Shown here in pieces: positions 1 through 8,453 of a DNA stretch of 64,000 nucleotides. The first letter of the stretch is position 1; each line of letters begins with the position of its first letter. The notes under the pieces are model-generated. The model was not told where the DNA came from. It saw nothing but the letters and a program-made list of their open reading frames with translations, and did no database searches. A program made the translations under genes and the position numbers. Source of the stretch: Corynebacterium nuruki S6-4 (lineage in GTDB: Bacteria > Actinomycetota > Actinomycetes > Mycobacteriales > Mycobacteriaceae); assembly GCF_007970465.1 (NCBI RefSeq), contig NZ_CP042429.1:2294001-2358000 (forward strand). Reading direction: 5' to 3'.

Positions 1-845
1 GCATCCGGCGCGACGCGGAGGAGACCATCCGCCGCGCCGCCGCCGGGGAGGGCACCACCGTCGAGCTGGCCTACCCGATCAGCAACGTCGACCGCTCGGT
101 CGGCACGATGACCGGGTCCCTCATCAGCCGGGTGGCGGGCCGCGACGGCCTGCCGGCGGACACGGTGGACATCACGTTCACCGGGTCGGCGGGCAACTCC
201 TTCGGCGCCTTCGTGCCGAAGGGCATGACGATGACACTGGTCGGCGACGCCAACGACTACGTCGGCAAGGGCCTGTCGGGCGGCACCATCGCCATCCGGC
301 CGGACGCCCGCGACGGGGCCCTCGGTCCGCACCAGACCATCGCCGGCAACGTGCTCGGCTTCGGCGGCGTGTCCGGTGAACTGTTCATCCGGGGCGCGGT
401 CGGCGAGCGGTTCGGCGTCCGGAACTCCGGCGTCACCGCCGTCGTCGAAGGCGTGGGCAACCACGGCTGCGAGTACATGACCGGCGGACGCGTCATCGTC
501 CTCGGCCCGGTCGGCGAGAACTTCGCCGCCGGCATGTCCGGCGGTATCGCCTACCTGCTCGACGACGGCACCGGGATCGAGGGCATGTCCGCCCACGTCA
601 ACCCCGGCCTCGTCGACGTCGAGGAGCTCGACCCGGTGACGGACGCCGACGAGATCGACTGGCTCGTCGCCACGATCGCCCGGCACCGCCAGCTCACCGG
701 ATCCACCGTGCCCGTCGACCCGCGGGCACTCATCAGGATCATGCCGCGCGACTACCGCCGCGTGACCCGCACCATCGAAACCGCCCGCGCCGCCGGGCTG
801 GACGAGGACGGCATCGCCGCCGCGATCATGGAGGAAGTGAAGTAA
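1..845 (+). CDS. gltB: Glutamate synthase large subunit, C-terminal part (5' truncated by window edge)
   Basis: The reading frame is open from base 3 and yields about 280 residues. They form the C-terminal GXGXG beta-helix domain of the glutamate synthase alpha subunit, with repeated Gly turns such as GNSFGAFVPKG and GGTIAIRP. The enzyme transfers glutamine amide nitrogen to 2-oxoglutarate; this domain is structural, and the amidotransferase and FMN domains lie upstream of the window. The stop codon abuts the ATG of gltD with no gap, so the two subunits are almost certainly translated from one mRNA. Confidence 0.95.
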   Translation, partial: IRRDAEETIRRAAAGEGTTVELAYPISNVDRSVGTMTGSLISRVAGRDGLPADTVDITFTGSAGNSFGAFVPKGMTMTLVGDANDYVGKGLSGGTIAIRPDARDGALGPHQTIAGNVLGFGGVSGELFIRGAVGERFGVRNSGVTAVVEGVGNHGCEYMTGGRVIVLGPVGENFAAGMSGGIAYLLDDGTGIEGMSAHVNPGLVDVEELDPVTDADEIDWLVATIARHRQLTGSTVPVDPRALIRIMPRDYRRVTRTIETARAAGLDEDGIAAAIMEEVK

Positions 846-2399
846 ATGGCTGACCCGCACGGATTCCAGAAGTTCCGCCGCGAAGAGGCGCACCACCGGC
901 CCGTCCCGCTGCGCCTCATGGACTGGAAGGAGGTCTACGAGACCTTCCCCGACGGCAAGGTGCAGACCCAGGCGACCCGCTGCATGGACTGCGGCGTCCC
1001 GTTCTGCCACGACGGCTGCCCGCTGGGCAACATCATCCCGGAGTGGAATGACCTGGTGCGCCAGGGCCGGTGGCGCGAGGCCTACGACCGGCTGCACGCC
1101 ACCAACAACTTCCCCGAGTTCACCGGGCGGCTCTGCCCCGCCCCGTGCGAGGGCGCCTGCGTCCTCGGCATCTCCGAGGACCCGGTGAGCATCAAGTCCG
1201 TCGAGCTCACCATCGTCGAGCACGCCTGGGCCCGGGGCTGGGTGAAGCCGGTGAAGGCCTCGTTCTCCACCGGACAGTCCGTCGCCGTCGTCGGCTCCGG
1301 CCCGGCCGGTCTCGCCGCTGCCCAGCAGCTCACCCGCGCCGGCCACGACGTCACCGTCTTCGAGCGGGCCGACCGCATCGGCGGCCTGATGCGCTACGGC
1401 GTGCCCGAGTACAAGATGCAGAAGGAGTGGATCGACCGCCGGCTGGCGCAGATGGAGGCCGAGGGCACGACCTTCCGCACCGGCGTCTCCCCGTCCGCCG
1501 CCGACCTCGCCGGCTTCGACGCGGTCGTCCTCGCCCTCGGCTCCACCATCGGCCGTGACCTGCGGGTCCCCGGCCGGGAGCTGGACGGCGTGCACCAGGC
1601 GATGGAGTACCTGCCGTGGGCCAACAAGGTCCAGGAAGGCGACCTCGCCGAGCCCGGTATCGATGCGTCCGGCAAGCACGTCGTCATCATCGGCGGCGGC
1701 GACACGGGCACCGACTGCTTCGGCACCGCCCTGCGCCAGGGTGCGGCCTCGATCCGCCAGTTCGACATCAACCCGGCGCCGCCGGCCGAGCGTGCCGACG
1801 ACAACCCGTGGCCGACGTACCCCCGCATCTGGCGTACCGCCACCGCCCACGAGGAGGGCGAGTACCGGATCACCGGCAACGAGTCCGCCGACGAGATCGT
1901 CGCCCTCGGGCTGGCGTCCCGCACGGTGGGTGAGGAGCTCGGCGAGCGTGATTTCGGGGTGAACACCGTCGAGCTCACCGGCACCGACGGGCATGTCACC
2001 GGGCTGAAGGCGGCCCGCTGCGAGCGGTCCCCCGAGGGACTGGTGAACCTGCCGGGCACCGACATGGAGATGCCCGCCGACCTGGTGCTGCTGGCGATGG
2101 GCTTCGCCTCCGTCGACCAGGCCGGCATCGTCGGTGACCTCGACCTGGCCGTCGACGGCCGGGGCCGGCTGGTCCGCGACGGCGAGTTCCGCGCCCGGTG
2201 GGAGCCCACCGACGCGGTGGCGGACGCCGGCTTCGACGCCCCCGTCTTCGTCGCCGGGGACTCGGGCCGTGGCCAGTCGCTCATCGTGTGGGCGATCGCC
2301 GAGGGCCGCGCCTGCGCCGCCGAGGTCGACCGCAAGCTCATGGGCGAGTCCGCCCTGCCGCGGTCGATCGAGCCGACCGACGCGCCGATGCACGCGTAG
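846..2399 (+). CDS. gltD: Glutamate synthase small subunit (NADPH)
   Basis: A 517-residue protein of usual GltD length. The N-terminal Fe-S ligation region carries CMDCGVPFCHDGCP (residues 46-59) and CPAPCEGAC (97-105). The FAD Rossmann motif is VVGSGPAGLAAAQ (about 148-160), and a second nucleotide motif IIGGGDTGTDC appears near 280. It feeds electrons from NADPH to the large subunit for ammonia assimilation. It directly follows gltB (stop at 843-845, ATG at 846), and the subunit pairing fixes the start. Confidence 0.97.
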   Translation: MADPHGFQKFRREEAHHRPVPLRLMDWKEVYETFPDGKVQTQATRCMDCGVPFCHDGCPLGNIIPEWNDLVRQGRWREAYDRLHATNNFPEFTGRLCPAPCEGACVLGISEDPVSIKSVELTIVEHAWARGWVKPVKASFSTGQSVAVVGSGPAGLAAAQQLTRAGHDVTVFERADRIGGLMRYGVPEYKMQKEWIDRRLAQMEAEGTTFRTGVSPSAADLAGFDAVVLALGSTIGRDLRVPGRELDGVHQAMEYLPWANKVQEGDLAEPGIDASGKHVVIIGGGDTGTDCFGTALRQGAASIRQFDINPAPPAERADDNPWPTYPRIWRTATAHEEGEYRITGNESADEIVALGLASRTVGEELGERDFGVNTVELTGTDGHVTGLKAARCERSPEGLVNLPGTDMEMPADLVLLAMGFASVDQAGIVGDLDLAVDGRGRLVRDGEFRARWEPTDAVADAGFDAPVFVAGDSGRGQSLIVWAIAEGRACAAEVDRKLMGESALPRSIEPTDAPMHA

Positions 2400-2406
2400 G
2401 CGCCGG

Positions 2407-2412
2407 TACAAT
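2407..2412 (+). promoter_or_regulatory. -10 hexamer TACAAT, leaderless start for the exporter gene
   Basis: TACAAT matches the actinobacterial -10 consensus TANNNT. It ends exactly 7 nt before the GTG at 2420, so transcription should start at or next to the start codon. There is no Shine-Dalgarno sequence in the gap. The -10 hexamer sits just after the gltD stop, which makes the exporter gene independent of gltBD. No clear -35 was seen. Confidence 0.6.
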
Positions 2413-2419
2413 CCCACCG

Positions 2420-3073
2420 GTGACCACCGGCGCCCTCTTCAGCATCCTCGTGGCGTGGCTCCTCGCCATCGCCTCCCCCGGCCCCGATCTCGTGCAGTTG
2501 CTGCGCGTCGGGGCCGTGCGCCGGAACGGGGTGTGGTGCGCGGTGGGGATCATGAGCGGGAATCTGCTGTGGATCCTCGGCTCCATGGTGGGCCTCTCCG
2601 CCCTCGTGGAGGCCGTCCCCGGCATCCTCACCGCCCTGTTCCTGCTCGGCGGGTGCTTCCTGGCCTGGATGGGGCAGGGGGCGCTGCGGGGCGGCCTGGC
2701 GGCACGCCGGGAGCAGCGGGCGGGCGGCACCTCGTCGGTGCCCGCCGCGGCGACGGCCGGGATGACGGCGGCCCACGCCTGGCGCCTGGGGCTGGCGACG
2801 AACCTGTCGAACCCGAAGGCGCTCGTGTTCTTCGGGGCGGTCTTCGCCGGGTTCGTGCCGCCGGAGACGTCCTGGGCCGCGCGTGCGGTCGTGCTGCTCA
2901 TGATGCTGGTGACGGGGGTCGCCTGGTTCGTCGCGGTGGCGTGGATGGTCTCCGTCCCCGCGTTGGGACGCCGCCTCCAGGCCGCCGGTTCCTGGATCGA
3001 CATCGCGGCGGGGACGGTGTTCCTGCTGATCGCCGCGGTCCTGCTCGTTGAGGGCGTGACACGGCTGCTGTGA
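2420..3073 (+). CDS. LysE/RhtB-family amino acid exporter
   Basis: A 217-residue polytopic membrane protein. The N-terminus (VTTGALFSILVAWLLAIASP) and the following SPGPDLVQLLRVG stretch are the family hallmark (SPGPD near residue 18), and about six hydrophobic segments follow. LysE/RhtB members export amino acids such as lysine, threonine or homoserine lactone; the substrate cannot be read from the sequence. The GTG start at 2420 is chosen because it begins immediately before the first membrane segment and follows a TACAAT -10 hexamer at leaderless spacing. Longer versions would run into gltD. Confidence 0.85.
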   Translation: MTTGALFSILVAWLLAIASPGPDLVQLLRVGAVRRNGVWCAVGIMSGNLLWILGSMVGLSALVEAVPGILTALFLLGGCFLAWMGQGALRGGLAARREQRAGGTSSVPAAATAGMTAAHAWRLGLATNLSNPKALVFFGAVFAGFVPPETSWAARAVVLLMMLVTGVAWFVAVAWMVSVPALGRRLQAAGSWIDIAAGTVFLLIAAVLLVEGVTRLL

Positions 3074-3101
3074 CGGCCGCCGCGGCCACCCGGTGACCTG
3101 G

Positions 3102-3131
3102 TTAGTGAACCGGGCGGACCGGGCATAGGAT
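3102..3131 (+). promoter_or_regulatory. Leaderless promoter for the S4-domain gene
   Basis: The -10 hexamer TAGGAT (3126-3131) lies exactly 7 nt before the ATG at 3139. A weak -35 candidate TTAGTG (3102-3107) is spaced 18 bp upstream. No ribosome-binding site is visible. Confidence 0.55.
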
Positions 3132-3138
3132 AGGCCGC

Positions 3139-3450
3139 ATGCTTATTCCCGATGTGCCGGTGGACGGAGAGATCCGCCTCGGGCAGTTCATCAAGCTGGC
3201 CAGTCTCGTGGAGACCGGCGGTGTGGCCAAGGAGCTCATCGCCGCTGGGCGGGTGTCCGTCAACGGCGAGGTCGACACCCGCCGTGGCCGCCACCTGCAC
3301 GCCGGCGACGAGGTGACGGTCGCTGACGAGGCCGGCTCACTCCAGGTCGGGGCGCGGGTTGCGTCCCATCCCGCCGACGGTGATGATGACTACTTCGACG
3401 AAGCAACTGCTGACGATGACTTTGATCCCGACAAGTGGAGGAATCTCTGA
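3139..3450 (+). CDS. S4-domain RNA-binding protein
   Basis: A 103-residue protein with an N-terminal S4 fold: IRLGQFIKLASLVETGGVA (about 12-30), then AAGRVSVNGEVDTRRGRHLHAGDEV, the usual G-x-V-x-V-N-G turn. This resembles the small S4 proteins of the YaaA/RqcP/Hsp15 group that bind rRNA or stalled ribosomes; which subgroup is not resolvable here. The C-terminal third is strongly acidic (DGDDDYFDEATADDDFD) and probably disordered. The TGA stop overlaps the ATG of the next gene by one base, suggesting coupling. Confidence 0.85.
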   Translation: MLIPDVPVDGEIRLGQFIKLASLVETGGVAKELIAAGRVSVNGEVDTRRGRHLHAGDEVTVADEAGSLQVGARVASHPADGDDDYFDEATADDDFDPDKWRNL

Positions 3451-4274
3451 TGCCTGCCCTCGTGGCGGAACCCGGTATGCCGATCTGGATTGATCTGGCG
3501 ACGACTGACCTGGCGACGGCGAAGAGCTTCTACGCCGACCTGTTGGGCTGGGAATTCGACGACCCGTGCGGCGGGTACGTCGTCGCGAAGAAACAGGGGA
3601 TGCCGGTGGCCGGTCTCGGGGAGGTCCCCGAGGACAAGCCGTCGCTGTGGGGCCTCATGCTCTACACCCCCGACGTGGACGACGCCTACGCGAAGGCCGT
3701 CGAGGCGGGCGCCCACGGCGCCCTCTCCCCGCGGGACGTGGGACGCCGCGGCCGGATGGCCGTGCTGGTGGATCCCTCCGGGGCGACCATCGGGTTCAAG
3801 CAGCCGCGCGCGGAGGAACCCTTCTTCGCCGCCGGTGAACCCGGCACCCCGGTGTGGCACGAACTGCTCGTCGGCGAGAACTGGGACGAGACGCTCGCCT
3901 TCTACCACGAGCTCGCGGGCTGGGACATCCGGACGCAGACCGACTCGGACCGCTTCCGCTACGCCACCGGCGACTACGACGGTGCGCCGCTGTGCGGCCT
4001 GTGGGACACCAGTGAGCTCGACGAGAACCCGTCGATGTGGACCCTCTACCTGGGTTGTACCGACGTGGACGCCGCGGCCGAGGTCGCCCGCACCTCGGGC
4101 GGCCGGGTCGTCCGGGCGCCGTGGGACTCGGAGCTGGGCCGGCTGACGACGATCGTCGATCCGACGGGTGCGCTGGTGAACCTGTGCCAGATCGAGGAGC
4201 CGGAGCCGGAGTCGATGGAGGACGTTCACGAGCCGGATCTGCTCGCCCCGGAGAACCACCCCGACAACCACTGA
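3450..4274 (+). CDS. Two-domain VOC (glyoxalase/bleomycin-resistance fold) protein
   Basis: A 274-residue protein built of two similar halves, each opening with the same theme: GMPIWIDLATTDLATAKSFY and GTPVWHELLVGENWDETLAF. This is the tandem vicinal-oxygen-chelate arrangement seen in mycobacterial CFP30B-type proteins. Both halves end in a VDPTGA/VDPSGA-like strand. Metal ligands and substrate cannot be assigned. The ATG at 3450 is preferred over the upstream in-frame GTG at 3435 because GGAGG lies at 3437-3441, well spaced for the ATG and inside the longer version. Confidence 0.85.
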   Translation: MPALVAEPGMPIWIDLATTDLATAKSFYADLLGWEFDDPCGGYVVAKKQGMPVAGLGEVPEDKPSLWGLMLYTPDVDDAYAKAVEAGAHGALSPRDVGRRGRMAVLVDPSGATIGFKQPRAEEPFFAAGEPGTPVWHELLVGENWDETLAFYHELAGWDIRTQTDSDRFRYATGDYDGAPLCGLWDTSELDENPSMWTLYLGCTDVDAAAEVARTSGGRVVRAPWDSELGRLTTIVDPTGALVNLCQIEEPEPESMEDVHEPDLLAPENHPDNH

Positions 4275-4311
4275 GGCGATTGCCGGGCTGCCCGCGGCGC
4301 GGGTGTCCGGC

Positions 4312-5634
4312 TTACTGTGCCGGGGCGGCGGCCGGTGCAGTCGGTGCCGCGGCGGCCGGAGCGGCGTCCTGCGGGGCAGTGGTGCCCTGCGGCGCGGGGG
4401 ATCCGGCAGGGGCGGTGCCGGTCTCGGCGGCCAGCGCGGCGCTGTCGAGGGTGCCCGCGGTGATCTGCGTCTTGTAGTCCTGGGCACCGAAGGCCTTGAG
4501 CAGGTCGAGGATGCTGCCGAGGTCGACCTCGCCGCCGGTCAGCGCAGTGGTGACGAGCGACTGGATCTGGTCCTGTGGCAGAGTCACGTCCGCCTTCGCG
4601 GCCTCGGCACCGGCGGCGGTGAGGGCCTGGGAGGTGGCCGTGTCGAGGAGTCCGGTACCGGACAGCGTGGTGAAGAACTCGGTGGGGCTCACCTCGCCGG
4701 CGACGAGACCGAGCAGGGAGACGAGGACGTCGGTGCTCAGCGGGATGTCGAGGGCGGGCAGACCGGCGGCGGCGAGTCCGTGCTCGATGGTGTTGGCGAT
4801 GCCCGCCTCGCCGGTGCCGGCGTCGGTGATCGGCTTGAGGGCGTCCGCCACGTCGCCGGCGCTGGTGCCGGAGTGGGGGCGGCCGGCCAACGACTGCAGC
4901 TGGGCGTCGCTGCCGTAGTAGGTGTTCATGTCGACGTTGGTGTACACGCCGTCGACGGCACCCTCGCCGGAGTACTGCCAGAACGTCGCCTCGGACCAGC
5001 CGCCGGGCAGCGGGTCGGGGAGACTGTCGCCGTAGTAGGCGAGCCACAGCGGGAGGTCGGCGAAGTCGGTGGTGTTCGCCATGTCCTGGAGCCAGAAGCT
5101 GTAGTAGGTGTAGATGATCGGGTCCCGGCCGGTGAGGGTGGTGATCTCGTCGACCCAGTCGTGCACCCAGTCGATCAACTGGTCGGCGGACAGACCGCCG
5201 TTCTCTTCGAGGTCGAGGGTCGGGGGCAGTGACGGCTGCGCGCCGGTGGCCAGCGTGGAGGCGTAGTAGCGGGCCTGGCTGCGGGCGTCCCCGTTCCCGG
5301 GCTTGGCGTAGTGGTAGCTGCCGGGCAGGACGCCGGCGGCGGAGGCCTTGGCGGAGTCCGACGAGAAGTACGGGTTGACGTACCCGGTGCCCTCGGTGGC
5401 CTTGATGAAGGCGAAGGACTGTCCGGACGCCGCGACGGTCTGCCAGTCGATCGCGGCACCGCCGCTGTGCTGGTGGCTGGCGACGTCGATGCCGTCGAGG
5501 TCCGCCCAGGAGGGGACGGCGATGACATCGGTGGCGACCAGTCCGGCGACGGTCGCGGCGGAGCCGAAGAGGGCGACGGCGGTGACTCGGGCGGGCATGG
5601 TACGCACAGAACGGCGTCGGGGGAAGAAACGCAT
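4312..5634 (-). CDS. Secreted GH25 lysozyme (N-acetylmuramidase)
   Basis: About 440 residues. A basic N-terminus (MRFFPRRRSVRT) plus a hydrophobic segment is a plausible signal peptide. The GH25 domain follows: DGIDVASHQ near residue 47, FAFIKATEGTGYVNPYF, and the catalytic DLEEN motif around 140. GH25 enzymes cleave the MurNAc-GlcNAc bond of peptidoglycan. The C-terminal ~200 residues are not recognised and end in an Ala/Pro-rich tail (AAPAAAAPTAPAAAPAQ). In-frame ATGs lie at 5634, 5640 and 5652; 5634 has AGGG at suitable spacing. It is convergent with the VOC gene. Confidence 0.88.
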   Translation of the reverse strand: MRFFPRRRSVRTMPARVTAVALFGSAATVAGLVATDVIAVPSWADLDGIDVASHQHSGGAAIDWQTVAASGQSFAFIKATEGTGYVNPYFSSDSAKASAAGVLPGSYHYAKPGNGDARSQARYYASTLATGAQPSLPPTLDLEENGGLSADQLIDWVHDWVDEITTLTGRDPIIYTYYSFWLQDMANTTDFADLPLWLAYYGDSLPDPLPGGWSEATFWQYSGEGAVDGVYTNVDMNTYYGSDAQLQSLAGRPHSGTSAGDVADALKPITDAGTGEAGIANTIEHGLAAAGLPALDIPLSTDVLVSLLGLVAGEVSPTEFFTTLSGTGLLDTATSQALTAAGAEAAKADVTLPQDQIQSLVTTALTGGEVDLGSILDLLKAFGAQDYKTQITAGTLDSAALAAETGTAPAGSPAPQGTTAPQDAAPAAAAPTAPAAAPAQ

Positions 5635-5726
5635 GGGCATCACCCTACACACAATTCCCGCTAGTCACACCTGTAACACGCGCCACGTGGGGCACAAGTC
5701 ACATTTGCCGTCGAAATGACACTGTT

Positions 5727-5900
5727 GTGAGTCAGTGCAGGTCAGCGCCGTCAGTGCCGTCAGTGCCGTCCGTGCCGTCAGCGCCCTCGGTGCCCCCAGC
5801 ATCCCCCACATCTCCGTGCTCCCCGACATTCCCGGTGCCCTCAGCCCCCTCAGCCCCCTCAGCTCCCTCAGCATCCCCGGGCTCCCCGACATCGTCACCG
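5727..5900. repeat. Low-complexity tract of 9-bp tandem repeats
   Basis: Runs of GCCGTCAGT-like and CCCTCAGCC-like 9-mers fill this stretch. It can be read as Ser-Val-Pro or Gly-Thr-Asp repeats in opposite frames, but no ribosome-binding site or recognisable domain supports a gene. It lies in the 470-bp gap between the lysozyme start and the IS element. The period of 9 matches the tripeptide linkers found inside several proteins of this window, so it may be a remnant of such a linker or plain slippage. Confidence 0.6.
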
Positions 5901-6020
5901 ATTCCGGACGCCACGGGCCGGCGCAGGGGAATTCGGTGACGATCTCGGGGATATCGGTGAGCAGCCGGTCCTGACCGTATGTCCCGGGGCGGTCGTGAAC
6001 ACCGCCGCCCGGCCGGTCGG

Positions 6021-6105
6021 GTTCACGAACCGAGAGGTCGGTCGTGCCCCGGGGCGGTCGAGTTCACGAACCGAGGTGATGCCTGAGGACACGAAAAACC
6101 ACCTG
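6021..6105. repeat. Dispersed intergenic repeat, left part, interrupted by the IS element
   Basis: GTTCACGAACC occurs at 6021-6031 and again at 6062-6072, 41 bp apart, each followed by GAG and GGTCGGTCG-like sequence. An inverted copy (TCGTGAAC) lies about 25 bp upstream. The same 39-41 bp units occur at 45310-45400. After the second unit the text GAAAAACCACCTG matches GAAAATCGACCTG of the 45.4 kb copy, then the IS begins. Confidence 0.75.
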
Positions 6106-6108
6106 CTT

Positions 6109-6134
6109 GGGTTCCAGTGGTCGTTGCAACACCC
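6109..6134 (+). repeat. IS30 left terminal inverted repeat
   Basis: The 26 bp start GGGTTCCAGTGG and end GCAACACCC. Matched against the reverse complement of 8315-8340, 20 of 26 positions agree, and the inner nine (GCAACACCC) are identical. Confidence 0.8.
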
Positions 6135-6156
6135 CTGACATGTTCAGGAGTGAACA

Positions 6157-8295
6157 GTGCCCACACCGAACCCCTCGCACCGGCCCACCGCCGGACCGCG
6201 ATCCACCCCCGCGCAGAGACTCCTCGCCTTCACCGCCTTCACCCCCGCCGAGCGCGAGTTGATGATCACCGAGCACGCCGCCGGCTCCACCGTCCGACAG
6301 ATATCCACGGCACTGGGCCGCCCGGCTACCACGGTCAACGACTGGTTGACCCGGCACGGGCTCCACACCCCACGGCGCCGCCCCAACCACCTTGTCCGGC
6401 AACTCGCACTGATCCTGGTCAGCGCGGGTATGACCCAGGCTGACGTCGCCGCACTGATCAACGTGACCCGTCAGACCGTCTGCGGTTGGGTCAACCGGTT
6501 CCCGACCCCCGCCCGGCCGGAGGATGCCTACGACGAGGCGACCATCAGTTTCTACCGGGCACTGCTGTCCGGGGCGACCCCGGCGACAGCGGCGGCCAGT
6601 ACCGGCAGGCCACTGTCGCAACTGGATCCCGACGGGGTGTACTCATCAGATGTGAACACCGCCGTGGCCGACCAGATCACCGTCGACACCCCGAAACGGG
6701 TTCGGCGCCAACACGCCGCTGATCAGCGTCAGCGTGATGCCGGACGGGCCGGCCGCAGACAGCTCCGGCGTAAACCCGGCGCCGCACTGCGCCCGGTCGC
6801 ACCGAGTCCCGCACCGAGTCCCGCGCCGGTTGCTGCACCGGCAGTCCGGGCCCGGAAGAACCCGCCTGCCGGCGGCCCCGTGGAGTCTGAGGCGGCATCG
6901 GCGACACCGGCGGCACCGGTGCGTCGACCATCTGCCCGCAGGGACCGCAAACTGGGCCGCGCCACCGACACCACCGACACCACCGACGCCACCGACGCCA
7001 CCGACGCCACCGACGCCGTGGACCGGAAAGCCGGGTTCACCGCCGACAGTGCCGATCGTGGTGCCCACCGGGGGAACCGTGCCCGGCACAGTCCCACGGC
7101 CAAACCCACCCGCCGACGTGGTCGGCACAGTGGCCGGCACAGTATCCCCGCCCCGATGGTCTTTGACACCCCGGCACCCGATCCCCGGATGCCACCGGCC
7201 GCCCCGGTCCACCACCGTGACCCTGACCGGGTGATATCCGACCGGTACCTGACCGCGGCAGAACGGGACACCATCGCGGTGATGCTGCGTGAGGGAGCGA
7301 CGAAGGCGGCGATCGCCCGGAAGCTGGGCAGGCACCGGTCCACGATCAGCCGGGAACTCGCCCGCAACAGTGATCCTGCTGATCCTGCTGATCCTGCTGA
7401 TCCTGCCGATCCCGGCGACACCGGCAGTACCGGCGGGGCCGGTGACCTGGTGTACAACCCGTTCACCGCGACCCGGCATGCCGCAGCCCGCCGGGCCCGA
7501 CCGAGGTTGTCGAAGGTGTACGCCGACCCGATGCTGCGGGCGCTGATCACCCAACGACTGGAGCACTGGTCACCCGAGCAGATCGCCCACCGGTTACGGT
7601 TGGACTTCCCCGAGCATCCGGAGTGGCATGTGTGTACTGAGACGATTTACCAGGCGTTGTACGTCTACCCGAAGGGCAGCCTGCGCAGTGAGGTGAAAAA
7701 GGCCCTGCGTACCGGTCGGACAACCCGTAAACCCAGGGAGTCAGCGGTGAGGATCCCCCGCGACCATGACCGGGTCAGCATCGCCGAGCGGCCCGCTGAG
7801 ATCGAGGACCGGGCGGTACCCGGTGACTGGGAAGGGGATCTGATCTGTGGGGCGTACAACAAGTCCGCGATCGGCACGCTGGTCGACCGTAAGACCCGGT
7901 ACGTGATGCTGCTGCACCTGCCCGGTGCCCATGATGCACTCAGTGTCCGCGACGCGATGATCGAACGGTTCACCGGCATGCCCGCCCAGATGGGGTTGTC
8001 GGTGACCTGGGACCAGGGGTCGGAGATGTCGTTGCACAGGGAGATCAGTGTGGCCGCGGATCTGGACGTGTACTTCTGTGATCCGCATTCCCCGTGGCAG
8101 CGGGGCACCAACGAGAACACCAACGGGTTGCTGCGGCAGTACTTCCCGAAGTCCACGGACCTGTCGGTCCATGGGCGTGACCGGTTGCGGGAGGTGGAGA
8201 TGCTGATGAACAACCGGCCGCGGAAGGCACTGAACTGGGCTACCCCCGCTGAGGCGATGTGGGCGGAACTGGACGGTATCCTCGGTGAGGCTTAA
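6157..8295 (+). CDS. IS30-family transposase with long N-terminal extension
   Basis: 712 residues, roughly twice the usual IS30 size. The C-terminal DDE catalytic core is intact: D561 (GDWEGD), D619 (TWDQGSE) and E653 (NENTNGLLRQYFPK), spaced 57 and 33 residues. The canonical IS30 helix-turn-helix is near 359-403 (AAIARKLGRHRSTISREL). Upstream are two further HTH-like segments (about 23-62 and 80-113). Two tandem-repeat linkers separate the domains: Thr-Asp/Ala-Thr-Asp repeats at about 269-290 and Asp-Pro-Ala repeats at about 405-420. The GTG start at 6157 has AGGAG six bases upstream. The gene is intact, so the element may be active. Confidence 0.9.
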   Translation: MPTPNPSHRPTAGPRSTPAQRLLAFTAFTPAERELMITEHAAGSTVRQISTALGRPATTVNDWLTRHGLHTPRRRPNHLVRQLALILVSAGMTQADVAALINVTRQTVCGWVNRFPTPARPEDAYDEATISFYRALLSGATPATAAASTGRPLSQLDPDGVYSSDVNTAVADQITVDTPKRVRRQHAADQRQRDAGRAGRRQLRRKPGAALRPVAPSPAPSPAPVAAPAVRARKNPPAGGPVESEAASATPAAPVRRPSARRDRKLGRATDTTDTTDATDATDATDAVDRKAGFTADSADRGAHRGNRARHSPTAKPTRRRGRHSGRHSIPAPMVFDTPAPDPRMPPAAPVHHRDPDRVISDRYLTAAERDTIAVMLREGATKAAIARKLGRHRSTISRELARNSDPADPADPADPADPGDTGSTGGAGDLVYNPFTATRHAAARRARPRLSKVYADPMLRALITQRLEHWSPEQIAHRLRLDFPEHPEWHVCTETIYQALYVYPKGSLRSEVKKALRTGRTTRKPRESAVRIPRDHDRVSIAERPAEIEDRAVPGDWEGDLICGAYNKSAIGTLVDRKTRYVMLLHLPGAHDALSVRDAMIERFTGMPAQMGLSVTWDQGSEMSLHREISVAADLDVYFCDPHSPWQRGTNENTNGLLRQYFPKSTDLSVHGRDRLREVEMLMNNRPRKALNWATPAEAMWAELDGILGEA

Positions 8296-8314
8296 GCAGA
8301 TCCGCTACCCGTGA

Positions 8315-8340
8315 GGGTGTTGCGTCGATCGCTAGAATCC
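8315..8340 (-). repeat. IS30 right terminal inverted repeat
   Basis: Read on the minus strand it starts GGATTCTAGCG and ends GCAACACCC, matching the left end at 20 of 26 positions. Confidence 0.8.
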
Positions 8341-8342
8341 GC

Positions 8343-8402
8343 CCTGTCGGTTCGTTCCGCGGACATCGGGGTCGTCACACATCATCCCGGTGGCCGTGTC
8401 CA
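8343..8402. repeat. Dispersed intergenic repeat, right part
   Basis: CCTGTCGGTTCGTTCCG (8343-8359) and TCCCGGTGGCCGTGTCCA (8385-8402) both recur at 45430-45446 and 45482-45499. The spacer between the two blocks differs in length and sequence. This is the downstream half of the repeat split by the IS element. The rest of the gap up to 8453 holds further GTGTCCA-like direct repeats and no gene. Confidence 0.75.
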
Positions 8403-8453
8403 CGAGTGTCCACGGGTGTCGACGCGTGTCCATGGCGTCCCCGGGACGTACCC

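Larger units (their letters stand above)
6106..8343 (+). mobile_element. IS30-family insertion sequence, 2.2 kb, apparently complete
   Basis: One intact transposase gene is flanked by 26-bp imperfect terminal inverted repeats (6109-6134 and 8315-8340, 20 of 26 matching). The outer limits come from comparison with the uninterrupted relative at 45421-45446. Removing this segment restores ACCTG followed by TCGGTTCGTTCCG and leaves CTG (6103-6105 and 8344-8346) as a probable 3-bp target duplication; a 4-bp CCTG duplication is the alternative reading. Typical IS30 elements are 1.0-1.3 kb, and the extra length is all transposase N-terminus. Confidence 0.85.

Noticed and set aside
5727-5939. Open frames on both strands coding Ser-Pro-Val or Gly-Thr-Asp repeats
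   Set aside because: Both are products of the 9-bp tandem repeat; there is no start context or domain and they overlap each other completely.
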